Of a stretch of 33,806 bases of DNA, positions 27,651 to 33,806 are shown piece by piece. The notes under the pieces are model-generated. The model had not been told where the DNA came from and searched no databases. It worked only from the letters and a program-made list of their open reading frames with translations. Source of the stretch: Butyrivibrio sp. INlla14 (GTDB lineage Bacteria; Bacillota; Clostridia; Lachnospirales; Lachnospiraceae); the NCBI RefSeq assembly GCF_900102515.1, contig NZ_FMVS01000035.1, positions 1-33,806 of the forward strand. The letters are read 5' to 3'. The translations under genes and the position numbers were made by a program. Position 1 is the first letter of the stretch. Each line of letters begins with the position of its first letter.

Positions 27651-30215
27651 CTAGGCCTTAAGAGCCTTTTTGTTTTCATACATTTGAGCATCAGCCCGTT
27701 CAAAGACTCTGGCTACACTTTCGTCGCTATCAAACTTTGATGCTCCAGCGGCAATTACCACATCTCCATCCTTTTTTCGCTGCAGATTTGAAACGTGGAA
27801 CTCCTGCATGATGGAATCGATGTTTTTGTAATCACTACCCTGGATAACAACGGCAAATTCATCGCCGCCAATTCTAAATACCGGGCTGTGTTTAAAGGTG
27901 TTACAGATGATGGCACAGCCATCCTTTATATATTTATCTCCAGCCTGGTGACCGTAGATATCGTTAACCTGCTTTAAACCGTTTATATCAAAGACAGCAA
28001 CTGCAAAGGCTGTCTTTTTCTTTTGAGAAATCTGAGCATCCATCTTGTGCTCCACATCCGCGTAGGCATGCTTGTTCTTGACGCCTGTAAGCTCATCAAT
28101 GCTGGCCTTGTTTTCTACTGCAAAGATGTGCTGTTCATATTCCTTTTCTTTCCTTACTCGCTCGTCTATATTAACGATACCAAAAATAAGCTTTTCCTTG
28201 CCGTCTTCTACTAGAATAACGGCACGGGTGTTTACATAGATAGCCTTTCCTTGCATTTTGAGTCTGTGCTGGTTTTCAAATACGCCCTGAGAACGAATTT
28301 TGTCCAAAATCTTTTCTTTAGAAAAAGCAGTTAAGAATGAGTCAACGTCCTCTGAATAAATACCATAAGGAATCCTTTCAATAACTTTGTTAAAAAAGTC
28401 TCCTCCCTCAGGTGGAAGATCCATATCTGACGTAATGTTTGACGGACTATACTTGACATAGTCTGAGGTTTCAAGATCAACAGTATAAATATATATGAGT
28501 TCACCCATAAGAGCGCCAATACGTGAGTAAATAATGTTCTGCTCCTTGGCAAGGCTAATGGCATCTCTTGCTTTCATCTCATCATCTACATTTCTGGTTC
28601 CAACGATGATATAGTTGCCGTTTCCGCGGACTTCCACAGCCTTTACGCTAACATAGATAATATCATCACCCTGATGAATTTTTGTAACAACAGAGAAAAC
28701 GCCATGTTTGGCAATTTCCTGTGTTATTCTTTCTTTTGTGAAGGCTTCAAGAAGTGCTGGCTTGTCCTCGTCTGTGACAGGGAAATCAAAGGCGCCTCTG
28801 GCCAGATTGAAATAATCTGTACCATGCTGAACTACAGTCATATCATGATTATCACCGTTTGTAGCGTATTCAGTGAATTCATCGGTATCCATATTTACAA
28901 AATACAGATTCAGATAGTCTGAGGAAAGAGCCCTTGCTATGTAGTTAAAGTTCAGGCTGTCATCTTCGTCGGTGTCGCTGACAGAGAGAATGACCATAGC
29001 AATTGCTGCTTCTTCGGTGACTGGATTTACTGCAATTCTCCTTATAAAAAGCTGCACATTACAGCCATCTGCAAAGCGGTCGTCTGTTATAAGGCGTTTA
29101 CCGTCCCGGGCGCACTGCCTCATGCAGTTAAAAGAGTAGTAGCCAGGCCCTGGTGTTATAGAGTCATAGTCATATTCGATAATATCGCTATAGGGGTTAA
29201 GCCTTGTCTTTATGAACTTTTTATAACTGTAATTTGTTCTTACATACTTTGCCTTGGTCTTGGAAAAAGATAAAATGGCCATAGGCATAGTGTCGAAGTA
29301 GTTATCCAGCGAATCGTCATCGTTTCTGGATATTGAAAGGTCATAGAGATTAACCTTTCCTAGTTGCTCAAAGTAGTCGGATTCATCTGGATTTTCAAAG
29401 CTGATCGGAATTCCTTTTTCACTTCTTTTTAAGATATCTGCAAGAGACAATGGCTTTGTGTAAAAGAAGCCCTGAAGCTTTGTACAGCCAATCTCGGTTA
29501 AAAAATCCGCCTGCTCTTTAGTCTCTACGCCTTCTGCAACGGTATCCATACCAAGTGACATTGCAGTCTTTATAAGCTCTGTAAGAATTATTCGGCCGCT
29601 TACGCTAGCCTCTTTGTCGATAATAGTATCTACAAAGGCTTTATCAATTTTAAGAAGGTTAAACTTAATTTTTAAAAGGATAAGAAGTGAAGAGTAGCCG
29701 CTTCCGTAATTGTCCATCCAGACTTTTATGCCGGCTTTCTGGAATCGCTCAACTATACCTTTAAAGAAATCCACATCAGAATCTATGGTCTTTTCTGAGA
29801 GCTCCACAGATAGTTTACCCCTTGAAAGACCAGATCTATCTATCCTGTCAATGATTTCCTGAACCATATCGCATGAATAGAAATCGGACCTGCCAAGATT
29901 AACGGATTCCGGAACGACAAAAATACCGTGCTCGTCCTGTCCTTTCATCTTGCTAAGGACTCTTTCTACCATATAAAGATCAAGCTTGTAGGTGAGATTC
30001 TCTCTTTCCAGAACTGGAATAAAATCATTAGGAACGAAGATACCAAGTTCAGGGTCTTCCCATCTTGCAAAGGCTTCTTCATCAGAAATAAAGCCACTTG
30101 CCGCGCGGATAAGAGGATGATGGTACGCTTTTATCCAGCCTTCGTCTATGGCTCTGTCCAGATTATATAGGAAATACTGCTCGAATTCCTGCTTGTTAGT
30201 AAAGGTGTTGTTCAA
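27651..30215 (-). CDS. EAL - PAS-like x2 - GGDEF c-di-GMP signalling protein with degenerate EAL
   Basis: The protein has 854 residues and no clear membrane helix. The start is a TTG at 30215 preceded by GGAGGT (30223-30228). Residues 20-270 are an EAL domain: EAFARW (47-52), VNLG (Asn106), VELSEKT (Glu138), LKID (Lys189), AEGVET (Glu228) and LQGFFY (Gln248). However EAL reads EAF, and the metal-binding DDFG reads DNYG (168-171), so hydrolysis is doubtful. The middle holds two similar PAS-like segments, each with DYFNLARGAF- or DFFNKVIERI-type starts and GVF...YV blocks. The C-terminal GGDEF domain (about 700-854) has an intact RIGGDEF (781-787) but no inhibitory RxxD site. It probably makes c-di-GMP under control of the other domains. 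Confidence 0.9.
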   Translation of the reverse strand: MNNTFTNKQEFEQYFLYNLDRAIDEGWIKAYHHPLIRAASGFISDEEAFARWEDPELGIFVPNDFIPVLERENLTYKLDLYMVERVLSKMKGQDEHGIFVVPESVNLGRSDFYSCDMVQEIIDRIDRSGLSRGKLSVELSEKTIDSDVDFFKGIVERFQKAGIKVWMDNYGSGYSSLLILLKIKFNLLKIDKAFVDTIIDKEASVSGRIILTELIKTAMSLGMDTVAEGVETKEQADFLTEIGCTKLQGFFYTKPLSLADILKRSEKGIPISFENPDESDYFEQLGKVNLYDLSISRNDDDSLDNYFDTMPMAILSFSKTKAKYVRTNYSYKKFIKTRLNPYSDIIEYDYDSITPGPGYYSFNCMRQCARDGKRLITDDRFADGCNVQLFIRRIAVNPVTEEAAIAMVILSVSDTDEDDSLNFNYIARALSSDYLNLYFVNMDTDEFTEYATNGDNHDMTVVQHGTDYFNLARGAFDFPVTDEDKPALLEAFTKERITQEIAKHGVFSVVTKIHQGDDIIYVSVKAVEVRGNGNYIIVGTRNVDDEMKARDAISLAKEQNIIYSRIGALMGELIYIYTVDLETSDYVKYSPSNITSDMDLPPEGGDFFNKVIERIPYGIYSEDVDSFLTAFSKEKILDKIRSQGVFENQHRLKMQGKAIYVNTRAVILVEDGKEKLIFGIVNIDERVRKEKEYEQHIFAVENKASIDELTGVKNKHAYADVEHKMDAQISQKKKTAFAVAVFDINGLKQVNDIYGHQAGDKYIKDGCAIICNTFKHSPVFRIGGDEFAVVIQGSDYKNIDSIMQEFHVSNLQRKKDGDVVIAAGASKFDSDESVARVFERADAQMYENKKALKA
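27653..27676 (+). terminator. Weak terminator after the lyase gene
   Basis: AGGC-CTTAAGA-GCCT followed by TTTTTGTTTT. It lies within the last codons of the convergent minus-strand gene, whose stop is only 10 bases from the lyase stop. Confidence 0.4.
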
Positions 30216-30266
30216 GTAGTGACCTCCGAATGTATCCAGGCCTTTGTAAAACGATTTACCGTTACT

Positions 30267-30275
30267 ATTTTATCA
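30267..30275 (-). promoter_or_regulatory. Extended -10 for the minus-strand EAL/GGDEF gene
   Basis: On the minus strand the sequence reads TGATAAAAT, about 50 bases before the TTG start. It lies in the 213-base divergent region shared with the GH88 gene, where I see no other clear element except a G7 tract and AT-rich DNA. Confidence 0.45.
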
Positions 30276-30428
30276 TGAATCGGGGGGGTAAAACACTGTA
30301 ACCAGATTTCTTATATTTTTTTAATAAAAAATTAAAAAAATTCGGGGAAACCATACTAATTACTTGGAAAAGATAGTAGTATTTATAGATGTACAAATGG
30401 AAACTTTTATTTCGGGGGTAAAGGCAAA

Positions 30429-31610
30429 ATGATCAGTACAGAAGACAAAAAATGGGTGGATGGAGCACTGTCCCAAATTGCAGTCAAGATGGAGACTGTA
30501 GCAGAGCGCAATGCGGGCAAGATCCCATATACCACTGATGAAAATGGAAGATTTGATGACAGATCTTCTGATAAGGATATCTGCTGGTGGACAAACGGCT
30601 TTTGGGGCGGCGAGATGTGGCAGCTCTACAAGCTTACAGGAAAAGAGCTGTTTAGAAATGAAGCGATTGGCACAGAAAACAAGATGGACCGTGCCTTTAT
30701 GAACTATAACGGAATGGACCACGATGCAGGCTTTAGGTGGCTTCCAACATCTGTTGTCAGATACAAGATGGAGCATAACGAAGAGTCCAAAAACAGAGGA
30801 CTTTTGGCAGCAGCAAGCCTTGCAGGCCGCTTTAACTTAAATGGCAACTTTATACGCGCTTGGAACGACTGGGGAGACGATAGAGATACCACTGGCTGGG
30901 CTATCATTGACTGCATGATGAATCTGCCTCTTTTATACTGGGCTTCTAATGAACTTAAGGACCCCAGGTTTAAGGCGATAGCCGTGGCCCATGCTGATAC
31001 AGCTATGAAGAGCTTTATTAGAGAGGATGGCTCAGTAAGGCATATTGTGGGTTTTGACCCTGAATCAGGAGCTTTCCTTAGAGATTACGCGGGACAGGGC
31101 TACGCAGAAGGCTCATCCTGGACAAGAGGCCAGAGCTGGGCTCTTTACGGTTTTGTTCTTAGTTACAAATATACAGGGGAAAAGAGATATCTTGAAACTG
31201 CAATGAAGGTAGCTGACTATGTACTGTCTGAGCTTGACAGCAAGTTCCCTGAGTACCTGGTTCCTGTAGATTATAGGCAGCCAGCTGACCCTTATTACGA
31301 GGATTCTACAGCTTCTGCTATTACAGCCAGCGGACTTATAGAGCTTGCAGGGCTTTTAGGTGGCTTGGAAGAGGCTGGAGAGGAAAATGTATACAAAGAG
31401 AAGGCTGACATATACCAGGCAGCAGCTATAAAACTTCTTAAAACTCTTCATGAAAAGCGCTGCGACTACACTACAGACAAGGATAATATAGTGGAAAAGT
31501 GTACAGCGGCTTACCACGATGCAAGGCATGAATTTGCCATAAATTATGGTGACTATTACTACATCGAGGCTCTTATGAAGCTCTCAGGTGATGCGCTGGA
31601 AATATTCTAG
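30429..31610 (+). CDS. GH88-family unsaturated glucuronyl hydrolase
   Basis: The enzyme removes 4,5-unsaturated uronic acid from the non-reducing end of lyase-made oligosaccharides by hydrating the vinyl ether. The 393-residue length fits GH88. The catalytic-type Asp pair is seen as Asp99 in GMDHDAGFRWLPTSVVRY and Asp161 in WAIIDCMMNLPLLYWAS. The 62-residue spacing agrees with Asp88/Asp149 of the Bacillus enzyme. GSSWTRGQSWALYGFVLSYK and YHDARHEFAINYGDYYYIEA are further family blocks. No signal peptide is present. DUF2264 follows after 17 bases, so both share an operon. With the lyase at 25541 it forms a logical two-step pathway. Confidence 0.93.
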   Translation: MISTEDKKWVDGALSQIAVKMETVAERNAGKIPYTTDENGRFDDRSSDKDICWWTNGFWGGEMWQLYKLTGKELFRNEAIGTENKMDRAFMNYNGMDHDAGFRWLPTSVVRYKMEHNEESKNRGLLAAASLAGRFNLNGNFIRAWNDWGDDRDTTGWAIIDCMMNLPLLYWASNELKDPRFKAIAVAHADTAMKSFIREDGSVRHIVGFDPESGAFLRDYAGQGYAEGSSWTRGQSWALYGFVLSYKYTGEKRYLETAMKVADYVLSELDSKFPEYLVPVDYRQPADPYYEDSTASAITASGLIELAGLLGGLEEAGEENVYKEKADIYQAAAIKLLKTLHEKRCDYTTDKDNIVEKCTAAYHDARHEFAINYGDYYYIEALMKLSGDALEIF

Positions 31611-31627
31611 GAAGGTGGGGAATAGAA

Positions 31628-33751
31628 ATGGTTTTTAAGCCTAAACATACAGATTTTGAACTTAGCCCCTACACAGGGCTTGACCGCCAGAGCTGGATTG
31701 AGGCAGCAGAGTACCTTTTGGGCGGAATATTTGGAAATATAAAGGATATGGAAGATCCTGTTGTTATGCCAAGATACGAGACGGAGGTTACTTATCCTTC
31801 AAAGGATGCTCCGATGTGGCGCAAAAAGGCAGAAGTATTTGAAGGTCTTTGCAGATCTTTTTTCATATCTGCACCACTTATCCACATTGAGCCGGACCTT
31901 GTGTTAAACGGCATAAACGTCCGTGACTATTATAAAAAGCAGGTCCTCTATGCAGTGACTCCCGGAGCTGACAATTACGTATTAAATTATTCAGATATGA
32001 GGGCTCTTGATAAGAGCAACAACCCCACAGCCTGTTATCAGCAGACTGTAGAGACTGCAGCTCTCGTTATCTGCCTGTGGCTCTGCCATGAAGAAATTTG
32101 GGATACCTACACCAAAGAGGAAAAGGACAGAATTGCAGCATTTTTAACTGACTTTGCCCATTCCAATACTGTTCCGCAGAACTGGCGTCTCTTTAACATG
32201 CTGGATATGGCCTTTCTATATATGAATGGCTATCCAATCGATGAGGATATCATGCGAGACCACGCCCAGAACATCCTTCACTACTATGTTGGAGATGGCT
32301 GGTACAGGGATGGTCAGTCCTTTGACTACTACTCCTGCTGGGCTTTCAACATGTATACCGCTATCTGGAACAATTGGTATGGTTATGAAAAAGAGCCTTA
32401 TATTGCCCGGAAATTCGAGGAAAATTCAAATAAGCTAATGGAAACCTATCCGGATTTCTTTGACAAGGACGGCTTTACTAATATGTGGGGTAGAAGTGGC
32501 ATCTACAGAAACGCAGCCACCAGCTCTTTTGACGGAAACCTTCTTATGAAGAATCCCACTATTGACCCGGGCCTTGCAAGGCGCATCTGCTCTGGATCCC
32601 TTTTGCAGTTCCTTCAAAGAGATGACTTTTTGTGGAATGGGGTTCCTACCCTGGGCTTTTACGGCCCCTTTATCCCTCTGGTTCAGGGCTATTCCTGTGC
32701 AGAGTCTCCAATGTGGCTTGCAAAGGCTCTTTTGTGCCTGCATCTTCCCAAGGATCACCCCTTCTGGACGGCAAAAGAAAACAATGGCACCTGGGAGAAA
32801 CTGGGAGAGCGTGAAACAAAGGTCACAACCCTTGACGGACCGGCTCTTTGCTTTGCCAACCACGGAGCAAATGGCATAACAGAGCTGCGCACCGGCAAGA
32901 TGGTAAAAAATAAGTCAGATATCCACGGCATTTGGAACTACGGAAAGCTTGTGTTTAACTCTAAGTTTCCATGGGAGTCTGCACCTCATGGAGAAACTTT
33001 CTGCGTTGGTGCTGATGGAGAGCTTGCTCCTGATGCTGGCAATATGCAGATAGAGTCCCAGCAGTATGTTCTATGCTATCTTGGTGAGGAAAATAAGGCT
33101 GATGGCTCATCTGAGGCGCCTTCAATCACTCCAAACGCCACATTCTGGCATGGGGAAAAGGAAAATGTCCTCTATCGCCGCCAGTTTTGGGAGTATGAGA
33201 CTCAGACAGAGACTCACTGGCGCACAGCAATTGATCTGGCGGACTTTGTAGTTCCTTACGGAATCATAAGGGCTGACAAGATCAGAATGTTCAGAAGGCC
33301 CATTAGCATTACTCTTGGTTCTTTTGGCTTTCCTGATAACGGAACAGAAATTACAGTCAGGGAAAAAGACGGCTACAAGGCAGTGATACTAAAGGGGCAC
33401 GACCACACTGGTAAGGACAAGCAGATTGCCTTCACTATCATGGATGGCTGGAGCGATATTAAGCTTATCAAGAGCTGCGATACCAATCCAGATAGCAAGA
33501 ATTCGATAGTTCTTTTTGCGGAGACCAGGAGAAATAAGCAGTACGGCTATGAACCATATTTTCTAATCTCACAGACAATTACCAAAGAGGAACTTACTGA
33601 CTTTACAGAGGATGAGCTGTTCCCGGTAAAAGAGATACTTTATACCGATCCTCAGAAGTGCGGCGGCTATGGCCCTGTGACAATTGTATTAAAGAATGGG
33701 GATAAGAAAGTCATTGATTTCTACGGAATAGAAGCGAAATTACTATTGTGA
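31628..33751 (+). CDS. DUF2264 protein, probable glycan-active enzyme
   Basis: This 707-residue protein has no signal peptide. The N-terminal 400 residues look like an alpha/alpha toroid rich in Trp/Tyr/Asp (LDRQSWIEAAEYLLGG; NVRDYYKKQVLYAVTPGADN; GWYRDGQSFDYYSCWAFNMY; FTNMWGRSGIYRNAATSSFD; GYSCAESPMWLAKALLCLHL). The rest is beta-rich. These blocks fit DUF2264 as I know it, a family usually found in plant-glycan gene sets. The overall plan, a helical toroid followed by a beta-sheet domain, parallels the lyase at 25541. The ribosome site GAAGGTGGGGA lies right after the GH88 stop. Lyase or hydrolase action on uronic-acid oligosaccharides is a guess from context. The gene is complete; only 55 bases follow. 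Confidence 0.8.
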   Translation: MVFKPKHTDFELSPYTGLDRQSWIEAAEYLLGGIFGNIKDMEDPVVMPRYETEVTYPSKDAPMWRKKAEVFEGLCRSFFISAPLIHIEPDLVLNGINVRDYYKKQVLYAVTPGADNYVLNYSDMRALDKSNNPTACYQQTVETAALVICLWLCHEEIWDTYTKEEKDRIAAFLTDFAHSNTVPQNWRLFNMLDMAFLYMNGYPIDEDIMRDHAQNILHYYVGDGWYRDGQSFDYYSCWAFNMYTAIWNNWYGYEKEPYIARKFEENSNKLMETYPDFFDKDGFTNMWGRSGIYRNAATSSFDGNLLMKNPTIDPGLARRICSGSLLQFLQRDDFLWNGVPTLGFYGPFIPLVQGYSCAESPMWLAKALLCLHLPKDHPFWTAKENNGTWEKLGERETKVTTLDGPALCFANHGANGITELRTGKMVKNKSDIHGIWNYGKLVFNSKFPWESAPHGETFCVGADGELAPDAGNMQIESQQYVLCYLGEENKADGSSEAPSITPNATFWHGEKENVLYRRQFWEYETQTETHWRTAIDLADFVVPYGIIRADKIRMFRRPISITLGSFGFPDNGTEITVREKDGYKAVILKGHDHTGKDKQIAFTIMDGWSDIKLIKSCDTNPDSKNSIVLFAETRRNKQYGYEPYFLISQTITKEELTDFTEDELFPVKEILYTDPQKCGGYGPVTIVLKNGDKKVIDFYGIEAKLLL

Positions 33752-33806
33752 TTTCTTTCTTTGAAAAATGGAAATCATTGTGATAGAATCTTGAGATATA
33801 TATGAT

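Overview
The window looks like a chromosomal segment of a low-GC anaerobic Firmicute, most likely a Lachnospiraceae member of the Butyrivibrio/Pseudobutyrivibrio type. The signs are a T-box on valS, a TPP riboswitch on a thiT transporter gene, asnA-type asparagine synthesis, an HPr-like protein, several c-di-GMP proteins, strong AGGAGG ribosome sites and cytoplasmic glycan-degrading enzymes. All assignments come from reading motifs; no database search was run.

Region 1 (1-4240) is an accessory island. It starts with the 3' end of an IS66-type transposase. Three toxin-antitoxin-like modules follow on the same strand: a DUF3990 ADP-ribosyltransferase-like gene overlapping an HTH gene, hicA-hicB, and a RelE/HigB-like toxin with an HTH antitoxin. 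A roughly 305-bp foldable repeat lies directly before each of the last two modules. It runs up to the -35 box of each module's own promoter, and each promoter carries a module-specific palindrome. I regard this repeat as the least explained and most interesting signal here. The DUF3990 gene has a structured leader that can bury its ribosome site.

Region 2 (4240-11430) is mostly housekeeping: a TPP riboswitch and thiT; hflX and asnA on the minus strand, separated by a 196-bp foldback element; an HPr-like gene that has lost the phospho-histidine; and a fused nuclease/Fe-S helicase of the DinG/XPD class.

Region 3 (11430-18450) holds a 520-bp non-coding stretch, a helical-repeat/GGDEF diguanylate cyclase, a long valS T-box leader with an internally duplicated hairpin, valS and folC.

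Region 4 (18450-25450) is an envelope-related run: a 54-codon gene, a membrane TPR/zinc-ribbon protein, an MBOAT acyltransferase, an SGNH protein with an ISGNS-repeat linker, a 79-aa conserved-looking protein, ridA, a TPR lipoprotein and a discoidin-like protein. MBOAT plus SGNH suggests O-acylation of a surface polymer.

Region 5 (25450-33806) encodes a heparinase II/III-like lyase, a GH88 unsaturated glucuronyl hydrolase and a DUF2264 protein, all without export signals. They suggest cytoplasmic processing of imported uronic-acid oligosaccharides. A minus-strand EAL-(PAS-like)x2-GGDEF protein with a damaged EAL site sits between them.
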